Source of the DNA: Streptomyces sp. SolWspMP-5a-2
GTDB lineage: Bacteria; Actinomycetota; Actinomycetes; Streptomycetales; Streptomycetaceae
Reading direction: 5' to 3'
Length of the DNA stretch: 37,427 nucleotides
NCBI RefSeq assembly: GCF_900091845.1
Contig: NZ_FMCI01000322.1
Span: 1-37,427, forward strand
Both the position numbers and the translations under genes were made by a program. Position 1 is the first letter of the stretch. Each line of letters opens with the position of its first letter. A model generated the notes under the pieces. That model ran no database searches. It saw nothing but the letters and a program-made list of their open reading frames with translations, and was not told where the DNA came from. Shown piece by piece: positions 6,715 to 15,323 of this stretch.

Positions 6715-7770
6715 TCAGCGGTCGAAGTCGACCTCCACCTCCTCCGTCACCGCGTGGGACTGGCAGGCCAGGACGTAGCCCGCCGCCGTCTCCTCCGGTT
6801 CCAGGGCGAAGTTGCGGTCCATGCGGACCTCGCCGGAGACCAGGAAGGCGCGGCAGGTGCCGCAGACCCCGCCCTTGCAGGCGTAGGGGGCGTCCGCGCG
6901 GTTGCGCAGGACCGTCTCCAGCACGGACTCGCCGTCCCGGACCGGCCAGGTCCCGGCGCGGCCGTCGAGGCGGGCGGTCACCGTGCTGTGGGCGGGCGCG
7001 GGGGCGGCGGGCGCCGGGGCGACCGTGTCCACGTGGAAGATCTCCTCGTGGACCAGGGCGCGCGGGACGCCGATCTCGCGCAGCGCCCGCTCGGCGCCCT
7101 CGACCAGGCCGAGGGGGCCGCACAGGAACCAGCCCGCCACCCGCTCCACCGGCAGCAGCGCGGGCAGCAGCCCGGTCAGCCGCTCGCGGTCGAGCCGCCC
7201 GGACGGCAGGCCCGCCTGCTGCTCCTCCCGGGAGAGCACCGTGACGAGCTGGAACCGGCGCGGGTAGCGGTCCTTGAGGTCGGCGACCTCCTCCAGGAAC
7301 ATCGTGGACGCCGTGGTGCGGTCGCTGCGGACCAGGCAGAACCGGGCCCCGGGCTCGCGCGCCAGCAGCGTCGAGACGATGGACAGCACCGGGGTGATGC
7401 CGCTGCCGCCGACGATCGCCGCGTACAGGCCCGGCGCCGGGTCCAGGGTGAAGCGGCCGGCCGGGGTCATCACCTCCAGCTCGTCCCCCTCGGCGATCTC
7501 CTTGAGCGCGTGGGTGGAGAACGCCCCGCCCTCCACCAGCCGCACCCCGATCCGCAGGGTGGCCGGGCCGCCGGTGGCGGGGGCCGCCGAGCAGATCGAG
7601 TAGGTGCGCCGGACCTCGGCGCCGTCGAGCGTGCGCCGGACGGCGAGGTGCTGGCCGGGCGCGTGCCGGTAGCGCTCGCGCAGCTCCTCGGGGACGGCGA
7701 GGGTGAGCGCGACGGAGTCGTCGGTGAGCCGGTCGACCGCCGCCACCCGGAGCGCGTGGAAGCGGGCCAT
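6715..7770 (-). CDS. paaE: Phenylacetyl-CoA epoxidase reductase PaaE
   Basis: 351 residues from ATG 7770, which overlaps the paaD stop by one base (TGATG); GTG one codon earlier is possible. The N-terminal half is a ferredoxin-NADP reductase module: RRTYSICS at about 54-61 binds FAD and GGSGITPVLSI binds NADPH. The C-terminal half is a plant-type 2Fe-2S ferredoxin with ligands Cys298, Cys303, Cys306 (CKGGVCGTC) and Cys336. It passes electrons from NADPH to the PaaABC di-iron oxygenase that epoxidises the ring of phenylacetyl-CoA. It is last in the overlapping paaABCDE run, so its expression should be coupled to the others. Confidence 0.96.
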   Translation of the reverse strand: MARFHALRVAAVDRLTDDSVALTLAVPEELRERYRHAPGQHLAVRRTLDGAEVRRTYSICSAAPATGGPATLRIGVRLVEGGAFSTHALKEIAEGDELEVMTPAGRFTLDPAPGLYAAIVGGSGITPVLSIVSTLLAREPGARFCLVRSDRTTASTMFLEEVADLKDRYPRRFQLVTVLSREEQQAGLPSGRLDRERLTGLLPALLPVERVAGWFLCGPLGLVEGAERALREIGVPRALVHEEIFHVDTVAPAPAAPAPAHSTVTARLDGRAGTWPVRDGESVLETVLRNRADAPYACKGGVCGTCRAFLVSGEVRMDRNFALEPEETAAGYVLACQSHAVTEEVEVDFDR

Positions 7771-8297
7771 CACAACTCCTTGAAGTGGTCGAAGGGTTCA
7801 CGGCAGGCGAGGCAGCGGCGCAGCGCCTTGCAGGCGGTCGAGGAGAACCGGCTGAGCAGTTCGGTCTCGGCGGAGCCGCAGTGCGGGCAGTGCACCGGCT
7901 CCGGGGGCGTGGTGAGGGTGCGGGTGGCGCCCAGCGTGACGGGGACCGGACCCGGCCCCCGGTGGACGCGGGGCGGCGCGATGCCGAACTCCCGCAGTTT
8001 GCGGCGGCCTTCGTCGGTGATGTCGTCGGTCGACCAGGCGGGCGCGAGCACCGTGCGCACGGTGACCTCGGCCACCCCGTGCGCGTGCAGCAGCCGTTCG
8101 ATGTCGGCGGACATCGCCTCGATCGCCGGGCAGCCGGTGTAGGTGGGGGTCAGGTCGACCTCGGCGGTGCCGGCGGAGCGCAGCCGCACCGCGCGCACCA
8201 CGCCCAGCTCGGCGAGGGTGAGCACGGGCAGTTCGGGGTCGGGCACCGAACCGGCGAGCGCGAGCAGTTCCGCCTCCAGGACGGTGGCCGTCACCAT
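7770..8297 (-). CDS. paaD: PaaD, MIP18-type Fe-S/assembly protein of the phenylacetyl-CoA epoxidase
   Basis: 175 residues. The N-terminal 100 form a DUF59/MIP18 domain (LPVLTLAELGVVRAVRL, then LTPTYTGCPAIEAM with its conserved Cys). The C-terminus carries two cysteine pairs, CPHCG and CLACREPFDHFKEL, likely a metal site. PaaD is needed for the epoxidase in vivo and is thought to help build its iron centre. ATG 8297 is chosen; a GTG follows one codon later. The start overlaps the end of paaC (ATGGTGA), consistent with translational coupling. Confidence 0.93.
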   Translation of the reverse strand: MVTATVLEAELLALAGSVPDPELPVLTLAELGVVRAVRLRSAGTAEVDLTPTYTGCPAIEAMSADIERLLHAHGVAEVTVRTVLAPAWSTDDITDEGRRKLREFGIAPPRVHRGPGPVPVTLGATRTLTTPPEPVHCPHCGSAETELLSRFSSTACKALRRCLACREPFDHFKEL

Positions 8298-9010
8298 GAC
8301 GCGCCCGGGTGGCTGCGGTGCAGGTGCTGCATCTCGGCGAGCATCCGCCCGAAGGACTCGGTGTGCAGGCCCTGGCGCCCGGCCCCGGCCGCCCAGCCGC
8401 CGGAGTCCGGCCCCTCCGGGAGCGTGAGCGTGGCCCGGCGCAGCACCGTGTCCACCGACTCGCGCCAGGCCGTGCGCAGCGCGTCGGTGTCCACGTCGAG
8501 GCCGGGCACCGGCTCGAACATCTCGCCGGTGAACCGCCACAGCGCCTCGCACGCGGCCCGCATCCGGGCGTGGCTGACGTCCGTGCCGTCCCCGAGGCGC
8601 AGGGTCCACTGCTCGGCGTGGTCGCGGTGGTAGGCGACCTCCTTGACGGCCTTCGCCGCGAGCCCCGCGAACTCGCCCTCCCCCGCGGCCAGTCGCTCGT
8701 ACAGCAGGTGCTGGTAGGTGGAGAAGTACAGCTGGCGGGCGATGGTGTGGGCGAAGTCGCCGTTGGGCTGCTCGACCAGCTGGAGGTTGGTGAAGGCGCG
8801 CTCCTCGCGCAGGTACGCCAGCTCGTCCTCGTCGCCCGCCGACGACAGCAGGACGCGGGCCTGGCCCAGCAGGTCGAGGGCGATGTTGGCGAGGGCGACC
8901 TCCTCCTCCAGCACGGGCGCGTGGCCCGCCCACTCGCCCAGGCGGTGCGAGAGGACCAGGGCGTCGTCCCCGAGGGCGAGGGCGGCCGTCGTCGCGGTGG
9001 TGGCGCTCAC
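8291..9010 (-). CDS. paaC: Phenylacetyl-CoA epoxidase structural subunit PaaC
   Basis: 239 residues from GTG 9010, which overlaps the paaB stop as GTGA. It is a ferritin-like four-helix protein: LGDDALVLSHRLGEWAGHAP at the start, EEEVALANIALDLLGQAR (about 40-57), then VKEVAYHRDHAEQWTLRLGDG. PaaC is homologous to the catalytic subunit PaaA and dimerises with it but does not hold the active di-iron site. With PaaA, PaaB and PaaE it makes the ring-1,2-epoxide of phenylacetyl-CoA in the cytosol. The longer upstream reading of this frame overlaps paaB and is rejected. Confidence 0.95.
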   Translation of the reverse strand: MSATTATTAALALGDDALVLSHRLGEWAGHAPVLEEEVALANIALDLLGQARVLLSSAGDEDELAYLREERAFTNLQLVEQPNGDFAHTIARQLYFSTYQHLLYERLAAGEGEFAGLAAKAVKEVAYHRDHAEQWTLRLGDGTDVSHARMRAACEALWRFTGEMFEPVPGLDVDTDALRTAWRESVDTVLRRATLTLPEGPDSGGWAAGAGRQGLHTESFGRMLAEMQHLHRSHPGASW

Positions 9011-9290
9011 AGGTGCTTCACCCCGTCCGGGATCTCGTAGAAGGTCGGGTGCCGGTAGGGCTTGTCGGCGGACGGCTCGAAGAACGGGTCCTTCTCGTCC
9101 GGCGAGGAGGCGGTGACGGCGGCCGAGGGGACGACCCAGATCGAGACGCCTTCGCCGCGCCGGGTGTACAGGTCGCGCGCGTTGCGCAGGGCGAACTCGG
9201 CGTCGGGCGCGTGCAGGCTCCCGGCGTGGGTGTGCGCGAGGCCGCGGCGCGAGCGCACGAAGACCTCCCACAGGGGCCAGTCGGTGTCCG

Positions 9291-9294
<4 letters not shown>
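9007..9294 (-). CDS. paaB: Phenylacetyl-CoA epoxidase subunit PaaB
   Basis: 95 residues, the normal size. It begins MTDTDWPLWEVFVRSRRGLA and has HTHAGSLHAPDAEFALRNARD and YTRRGEGVSIWVV, all typical of PaaB. PaaB bridges PaaAC heterodimers into the larger complex and is required for activity but is not catalytic. Both ends overlap neighbours by four bases (ATGA with paaA, GTGA with paaC). Confidence 0.95.
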
Positions 9295-10283
<989 letters not shown>

Positions 10284-10322
10284 GCGGTCCCCCTCGACCT
10301 GGGCTGGGCCGGGAGCCTGCTC

Positions 10323-10340
10323 CCGACCGATCGTTCGGTT
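10323..10340. promoter_or_regulatory. PaaR-type operator at paaA
   Basis: Read on the minus strand this is AACCGAACGATCGGTCGG, identical at all 18 positions to the site at 15253-15270. The core ACCGAACGATCGGT fits ACCGNNCGNNCGGT, the core of the C. glutamicum PaaR site as I recall it. It would sit over the early transcribed region of paaA, a position that suits repression. Confidence 0.8.
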
Positions 10341-10351
10341 CGTGCGCTTCC

Positions 10352-10380
10352 ATCGTCGGTCGAGCGCCGTAAGGTGTCAA
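10352..10380 (-). promoter_or_regulatory. Promoter of the paaABCDE operon
   Basis: On the minus strand TTGACA (10380-10375) is followed after 17 bases by GACGAT (10357-10352). The -35 is the exact vegetative consensus; the -10 keeps the A and the final AT. Transcription would start near 10345, just before the operator. Confidence 0.6.
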
Positions 10381-10505
10381 CCGCTGTGGATGACCCGGCG
10401 GTGCCCCGCGGGGCTGTGAAGCCCGGCCCGGCCTGAGTACCGTTCCCGGTGCGGGCCCGGTGGACGTGCGGCCGGACGACGGAGCGGATCGGGAGACGGG
10501 GCGGA

Positions 10506-11483
10506 ATGGACGCGTACGACCAGGGGGCGGACCGGACGCGCGACCCCGACCCGGCGGACCCCCCGGGGCCGGGCGATCCCGCCCCCGAGCCTCCCGGGCC
10601 GGACCGCACCGGGCCCGCCGAACGTTCCGGGCCCGGGGAACCGTCCGGGCCCGCCGACCTCTCCGAGCCCGGGGGAGCTGCTGTCCCCGACGGGCCCGGG
10701 GGCCCCTCGCGTCCCACCGGCCCCGTCGACCCCGGCGCCCTCCCCGAACCCTCCGAACCACCCGCACCCTCCGAGGCGTCCGCGCCCGTCGTGGCGGTGG
10801 ACCGGGGCGGGGCGGGGCCCGCCGGTGTGGCCGCGCTCTCGCCGCGGTACCAGGCGGTCGCCGCGCTCGCGCTCGCCGTCGCCGCCGTGACCGTCTGCGT
10901 CCACCTCGGGATGGTCTTCCTGCACGTCGCGCCGTCGAACACGCTGAGCAAGCAGCACAGCGGGGCGATCGACGACTGGGTGTACCCCGAGTTCGAGCAG
11001 AACTGGAAGCTCTTCGCGCCGAACCCGCTCCAGCAGAACATCGCCGTCCAGGTCAGGGCGGACGTCGGCACCGCGGACGGCGGGGTGCGCACCACCGGCT
11101 GGTACGACCTGTCCGCCGAGGACGGCCGGGCCATCGACGGCAACCCGCTGCCCAGCCACACCCAGCAGAACGAGCTGCGCCGGGCCTGGGACTTCTTCCT
11201 CTCCACGCACGATGCGAACAACCGTCCGAACGGCCAGCGCGGGGCGCTCGCCCGGACCTATCTGACGCGCATCGTGCTGCTGCGCCTGGGGCGCGAGGAC
11301 GCGGCGGGCGACGGCGGCACCGTGCAGCGCGTCCAGGTGCGCTCGCGCACCACGAACGTGCCGCCGCCCCGGTGGAGCGGCGAGAAGGTCTCGGACCGGC
11401 CGACCTACCGCGTGCTGCCGTGGTGGCCGATATCGGACGCCGACCTCTCCCGTGACGCGAAGCCCGCCGGAGCCGCCCAGTGA
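10506..11483 (+). CDS. DUF5819 membrane-anchored protein, SdpA-like
   Basis: 325 residues from ATG 10506, with a modest GGAG/GGGCGGA ribosome site; an earlier in-frame ATG/GTG is possible. Residues 1-105 are an acidic, Pro/Gly-rich tail with repeated GPG/EPSGP words. Residues about 116-141 form one membrane helix. The outer domain contains FEQNWKLFAPNP (163-174), TGWYDLS and TYRVLPWWPI. The helix plus a QNWxLFAPNP motif is what I remember of SdpA-family proteins, which act with an HTTM partner in maturing the B. subtilis SDP toxin. The next gene, overlapping by GTGA, is exactly such an HTTM protein. Function here is unknown; no SdpC-like peptide is next to it. Confidence 0.8.
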   Translation: MDAYDQGADRTRDPDPADPPGPGDPAPEPPGPDRTGPAERSGPGEPSGPADLSEPGGAAVPDGPGGPSRPTGPVDPGALPEPSEPPAPSEASAPVVAVDRGGAGPAGVAALSPRYQAVAALALAVAAVTVCVHLGMVFLHVAPSNTLSKQHSGAIDDWVYPEFEQNWKLFAPNPLQQNIAVQVRADVGTADGGVRTTGWYDLSAEDGRAIDGNPLPSHTQQNELRRAWDFFLSTHDANNRPNGQRGALARTYLTRIVLLRLGREDAAGDGGTVQRVQVRSRTTNVPPPRWSGEKVSDRPTYRVLPWWPISDADLSRDAKPAGAAQ

Positions 11484-12697
11484 ACCGATTCGCCCCGGCG
11501 GTCTCCGCCGGTCTCGCCCGGGTCACCGGATCCGCCCTCGGCCCCTTCCAGAGCGCCGTCGTCCGCATCGGGTTCAGCGCGACCTGGCTGCTCTTCCTGC
11601 TCCGCGAGTTCCCGCACCGGCAGGAGATGTACGGCCCCGACGGCCCCTGGAGCTGGGACCTGGCCCAGCAGCTCATCGCGGGCAACCGCGCCTTCACGGC
11701 GCTGATGTGGTCGGACGGCCGGGGCTGGTTCGAGACGGTGTACGCCCTCGCCGCGGTCAGCTCGGTCCTGCTGCTGCTCGGCTGGCGCACCCGCACGATG
11801 TCCGTGCTGTTCATGGTCGGTGTGCTGTCGCTGCAGAACCGCAGCGTCTTCATGGGCGACGGCGGCGACAACGTCCTGCACCTGATGGCGATCTACCTGG
11901 TGTTCACGCGCTGCGGCCAGGTCTGGTCGCTGGACGCGCGCCGGGCCCGTCGGGCGGCCGCGGCACGCGCGCGGGGCGAGCACGTCGTCGACCGGGCGGG
12001 GCCCGCGCTGTGGTCCGTCCTCGGGTTCGCGCTGGTCGCGGTGACCGCCGGGGGCCGCCTCGACGCCGTCGACCCGACCGTTCCGACGATCCTGTACGTG
12101 GTGTGGGTGGGCGTGGCCGTGCGCTGGGCCGTGGAGCGGCGGGCGAAGGGGCACGAGCCCCGGGTGCTGCTGGACGTGGTCACCGCCGTCGCGCACAACG
12201 CCGCCCTGTTCGTGATCATGGCCGAGGCCTGTCTGATCTACGCGACGGCGGGCTGGTACAAGATCCAGGGTTCGCGCTGGCAGGACGGCACCGCCGTGCA
12301 CTACCCGCTGCACCTGGACTACTTCTCCCCCTGGCCCGCCCTGGCCGACCTGCTCTCCGCCAGCGGCACCATGGTCATGCTGGTCACCTACGGGACCGTG
12401 ATCGTGCAGGTCGCCTTCCCGTTCACGCTGTTCGACCGGCGGGTCAAGAACGTCCTGCTCGCGCTGATGATGGTCGAGCACGCGGTGATCGCCGTCGTCC
12501 TCGGGCTGCCGTTCTTCTCGCTCGCGATGATCGCCGCGGACGCGGTCTTCCTGCCGACGTCCTTCCTGCGCCGTCTCGGCGCGCTGGCGGCACGCGCGCG
12601 GGGCGGCCTCGCGGCCCGGGGCCCGCGCGCGGTGCTGCCCAGGCCGCGGGCGGCCGGTGACGACGCGGCGGTCGGGGCCGGGGCGGGCCGCACGTAG
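11480..12697 (+). CDS. HTTM-domain membrane protein (SdpB / gamma-carboxylase-like)
   Basis: 405 residues with several membrane segments (about 25-42, 86-101, 107-117, 132-143, 170-185, 200-215, 225-245 and pairs near 290-355). HTTM hallmarks are GWRTRTMSVL, the LQNRSVFMGDGGDN loop (118-131) and AGWYKIQGSRWQDGTAVHYPL with the following lipid-facing region. HTTM is related to vitamin K-dependent gamma-carboxylase and includes SdpB. The C-terminal 40 residues are basic, Ala/Gly/Pro-rich and cytosolic. It starts at GTG 11480 inside the stop of the DUF5819 gene, so the two are translated together and probably form one complex. The reaction and substrate are unknown. Confidence 0.87.
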   Translation: MNRFAPAVSAGLARVTGSALGPFQSAVVRIGFSATWLLFLLREFPHRQEMYGPDGPWSWDLAQQLIAGNRAFTALMWSDGRGWFETVYALAAVSSVLLLLGWRTRTMSVLFMVGVLSLQNRSVFMGDGGDNVLHLMAIYLVFTRCGQVWSLDARRARRAAAARARGEHVVDRAGPALWSVLGFALVAVTAGGRLDAVDPTVPTILYVVWVGVAVRWAVERRAKGHEPRVLLDVVTAVAHNAALFVIMAEACLIYATAGWYKIQGSRWQDGTAVHYPLHLDYFSPWPALADLLSASGTMVMLVTYGTVIVQVAFPFTLFDRRVKNVLLALMMVEHAVIAVVLGLPFFSLAMIAADAVFLPTSFLRRLGALAARARGGLAARGPRAVLPRPRAAGDDAAVGAGAGRT

Positions 12698-12707
12698 GCT
12701 GCACGCC

Positions 12708-13448
12708 ATGACCGCCGCCCTGACCGCCTGGCACCGGCTCGCCCCCGGCGCCGTCCTGCTCGACGGGTTCCACGCCCTGAAACACGCCGTGCGGTTCGGG
12801 GCCGACGTGCCGGTCGCGGTCGCCACCGACCGGGCGGCCGTGCTCGCCCTCGCCGACGACCTGGCCCCCGACGTCCGCGACCCGCTCGCCGCCCTCGTCA
12901 CCGAGGTGCCGGAGACGGCGTACAAGGCGCTCGTGCCGCGCCCGCACCCCACCGGCGTGGCCGCCCTCGCCGCGCGGCCCGACCGCGCCGCGCAGACGGC
13001 GGCGCTGGCCCGGCTGCCCAGGACCGCGCCGGTGGTGGTCCTCGACCAGCCGCGCAACCTCGGCAACGCGGGCGCGGTCATCCGGCTCGCCGCCGGGTTC
13101 GGGGCGACCGGCGTCGTCACCACCGGGACCCTCGACCCCTGGCACCCGACCGTCGTGCGGGCCGGGGCCGGGCTGCACTTCGCGACCGCCGTGGAGCGCC
13201 TCGAACCGGCCGACCTGCCCCCGGGTCCGGTCTTCGCGCTCGACCCGGAGGGCGAGGACCTCCGGGACGTGACGCTCCCGGACGACGCCGTCCTCGCTTT
13301 CGGCTCCGAGCGCAGCGGCCTCTCCGGCGCGGTACGCGCGCGGGCCGACCGGCTGCTGTCGCTGCCGATGCGCCCGCAGGTCTCCAGCTACAACCTGGCG
13401 ACCAGCGTCGCCATGACGCTCTACCACTGGAGCGCGACGGCCCGCTGA
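12708..13448 (+). CDS. SpoU/TrmH-type RNA 2'-O-methyltransferase
   Basis: 246 residues. An N-terminal substrate-binding half precedes a SPOUT domain with its three motifs: VLDQPRNLGNAGAVIR (111-126), AFGSERSGLS (motif 2, about 200-210) and LPMRPQVSSYNLATSVAMTLY (motif 3 near the end, the knotted AdoMet site). Such enzymes methylate the ribose of tRNA or rRNA; the specific site cannot be told from sequence. ATG 12708 has no Shine-Dalgarno sequence but TAGGCT ends seven bases upstream, so it is probably leaderless. That hexamer includes the stop codon of the HTTM gene. An upstream in-frame start (12657) would overlap that gene and is less likely. Confidence 0.88.
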   Translation: MTAALTAWHRLAPGAVLLDGFHALKHAVRFGADVPVAVATDRAAVLALADDLAPDVRDPLAALVTEVPETAYKALVPRPHPTGVAALAARPDRAAQTAALARLPRTAPVVVLDQPRNLGNAGAVIRLAAGFGATGVVTTGTLDPWHPTVVRAGAGLHFATAVERLEPADLPPGPVFALDPEGEDLRDVTLPDDAVLAFGSERSGLSGAVRARADRLLSLPMRPQVSSYNLATSVAMTLYHWSATAR

Positions 13449-13483
13449 GCGGCATGCCGCGCGGGCCGTGCGTCCGGCCGCCG

Positions 13484-15175
13484 TCACGCCGGGCGGCGCA
13501 CCTCCACCGTCCGGAAGCGGTTGGCGACGAACGCGGCGTCCGTGAGGGCCGCGTTGGCCGCCGGGTTGCCGCCCGAGCCGTGGAAGTCGGAGAAGGCGGC
13601 CGTCTGGTTGACGTACACCCCGCCCGTGAGGTTCAGCGAGAGCTGTGCCGACTCCTCCAGGCAGACCTCCTCGACGGACCGCTCCACATCGGGGTCCGTG
13701 GTGTAGGCGCCGACCGTCATCGCGCCCTTGTCGCGGACCGTGCGGCGCAGCACCTCCACCGCGTGCGCCGCCGAGTCGACCGCGACGGCGAAGGAGACCG
13801 GGCCGAAGCACTCGCTCGCCCAGGCGGCCTCGTCGTCCGGCTTGGCGCCGTCCAGCTTCACGATCAGCGGGCTGCGCACGACCGCGCCGGGGAACTCGGG
13901 GTGGACGATCTCCCGTGAGGCGAGGGCGACCTCGCCGAGTCCGGCGGCGGCCTCCAGCCGGGCCTTCACGTCCGGGTTGACGAGGGCGCCGAGGACGCCG
14001 TTGGCGCGCGCGTCGTCCCCGAGCAGCCCGTCGACCGCGCGCGCGAGGTCGGCCACCACCTCGTCGAAGGTGCGGGTGCCGTCCTCGGTACGGATGCCGT
14101 CCCGGGGGATCAGCAGGTTCTGCGGGGTGGTGCACATCTGGCCGCTGTAGAGGGAGAGCGAGAAGGCCAGGTTCGCGAGCATCCCCCGGTAGTCGCCGGT
14201 GGACTCGACGACGACCGTGTTGACGCCCGCCTTCTCCGTGTAGACCTGCGCCTGGCGGGCGTTGGCCTCCAGCCAGTCGCCGAAGGCGGTCGAGCCCGTG
14301 TAGTCGACGATCCGGATCTCCGGGCGGGTCGCGAGGGTCTTGGCGATGCCCTCGCCGGGACGCTCGGCGGCCAGCGCCACCAGGTTCGGGTCGAAGCCCG
14401 CGTCGGCGAGCGCCTCGCGCGCGATGCGCACCGTGAGCGCGAGCGGCAGCACCGCGCGCGGGTGCGGCTTCACCAGCACCGCGTTGCCGGTGGCCAGGGA
14501 GGCGAACAGACCGGGGAATCCGTTCCAGGTGGGGAAGGTGTTGCAGCCGATGACCAGGGCGACACCGCGCGGGACGGTGGTGAACGTCTTGGTGAGGGTG
14601 AGCGGGTCGCGCTTGCCCTGCGGCTTGCTCCACTCCGCGGACCCGGGGGTGCGGACCTGCTCCGCGTACGCGTACGCCACCGCCTCCAGGCCGCGGTCCT
14701 GCGCGTGCGGGCCGCCCGCCTGGAACGCCATCATGAACGCCTGGCCGCTGGTGTGCATGACCGTGTGCGCGAACTCGTGGGTGCGGTCGCTGATCCGCTT
14801 GAGGATCTCCAGGCAGACCACCGCGCGCACTTCGGGCCCCGCGTCCCGCCAGGCGGGCTGCCCGGCGCGCATGGCGGGCAGCAGCACGTCGGGATCGGCG
14901 TGCGGGTAGGTGACGCCGAGCGCGACGCCGTACGGCGACTGCTCGGCGCCCGTCCAGTCGTCGGTGCCGGGCTGGCCGAGGTCCATGCGGGTGTCCAGGA
15001 GGGCCTCGAAGGCGGCCTTGCCCGCCGCCGCGTCCAGGCTGCCGTTCTCGCCGTAGGCCTTGGGGTGCTCGGGGTGCGGGGACCAGTACGCGCGGGTGCG
15101 GATCGCCTCGAGCGCCTGGTCCAGGGTGGGCCGGTGGACGGCGATCAGCGCGTGAGCGGACGGTTCGGCGGCCAT
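13484..15175 (-). CDS. paaN: PaaN, phenylacetate-pathway aldehyde dehydrogenase
   Basis: 563 residues from an ATG with GAGGAG ten bases ahead. It is an aldehyde dehydrogenase of the PaaN type: cofactor-site CNTFPTWNGF (211-220), KPHPRAVLPLAL, YTGSTAFGDWL, a Glu314 in YTEKAGVN and the catalytic Cys348 in YSGQMCTTPQNLL, closing with FSDFHGSGGNPAAN. Unlike PaaZ it has no C-terminal MaoC hydratase domain. It is thought to oxidise the ring-opened aldehyde (3-oxo-5,6-dehydrosuberyl-CoA semialdehyde) or a related one. It diverges from paaH-paaR, with a PaaR-type operator in the middle of its predicted promoter. Confidence 0.93.
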   Translation of the reverse strand: MAAEPSAHALIAVHRPTLDQALEAIRTRAYWSPHPEHPKAYGENGSLDAAAGKAAFEALLDTRMDLGQPGTDDWTGAEQSPYGVALGVTYPHADPDVLLPAMRAGQPAWRDAGPEVRAVVCLEILKRISDRTHEFAHTVMHTSGQAFMMAFQAGGPHAQDRGLEAVAYAYAEQVRTPGSAEWSKPQGKRDPLTLTKTFTTVPRGVALVIGCNTFPTWNGFPGLFASLATGNAVLVKPHPRAVLPLALTVRIAREALADAGFDPNLVALAAERPGEGIAKTLATRPEIRIVDYTGSTAFGDWLEANARQAQVYTEKAGVNTVVVESTGDYRGMLANLAFSLSLYSGQMCTTPQNLLIPRDGIRTEDGTRTFDEVVADLARAVDGLLGDDARANGVLGALVNPDVKARLEAAAGLGEVALASREIVHPEFPGAVVRSPLIVKLDGAKPDDEAAWASECFGPVSFAVAVDSAAHAVEVLRRTVRDKGAMTVGAYTTDPDVERSVEEVCLEESAQLSLNLTGGVYVNQTAAFSDFHGSGGNPAANAALTDAAFVANRFRTVEVRRPA

Positions 15176-15247
15176 GCGGGACCAACTCCTCGTCTGGAGA
15201 ACTCGTCTTCGAGCTCATGACCTGGGCAGAAACAGCCGGACAGAGTT

Positions 15248-15275
15248 AGAGTAACCGAACGATCGGTCGGGACAA
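15248..15275 (-). promoter_or_regulatory. paaN promoter with PaaR-type operator in its spacer
   Basis: On the minus strand TTGTCC (15275-15270) and TACTCT (15253-15248) are 16 bases apart. The spacer is almost exactly the palindrome ACCGAACGATCGGT (15254-15267; full 18-mer 15253-15270). A bound TetR dimer would lie between -35 and -10 and exclude RNA polymerase. For paaH on the plus strand, TAGAGT at 15247-15252 may be the -10, with the operator just downstream, so one site could silence both directions. Confidence 0.65.
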
Positions 15276-15323
15276 GGGGGACCGCCGCATCTGTGGAAAA
15301 CCCCGTGCGGGAGGATCGCGCCC

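Noticed and set aside
10385..10393. Single DnaA-box-like TCATCCACA (minus strand)
   Set aside because: It is an isolated weak match next to the paaA promoter; one 9-mer is not convincing.
13449..13460. GCGGCATGCCGC palindrome between the methyltransferase and paaN genes
   Set aside because: It is too short for a convincing terminator once a loop is allowed and no other signal supports an operator.
12444..15218. 924-codon minus-strand frame over paaN and neighbouring genes
   Set aside because: paaN in a different frame has clear aldehyde dehydrogenase motifs; this frame is Arg/Gly/Ala-rich filler.
15288..15297. TTTTCCACA-like word upstream of paaH
   Set aside because: It departs from the DnaA consensus at the third base and stands alone.
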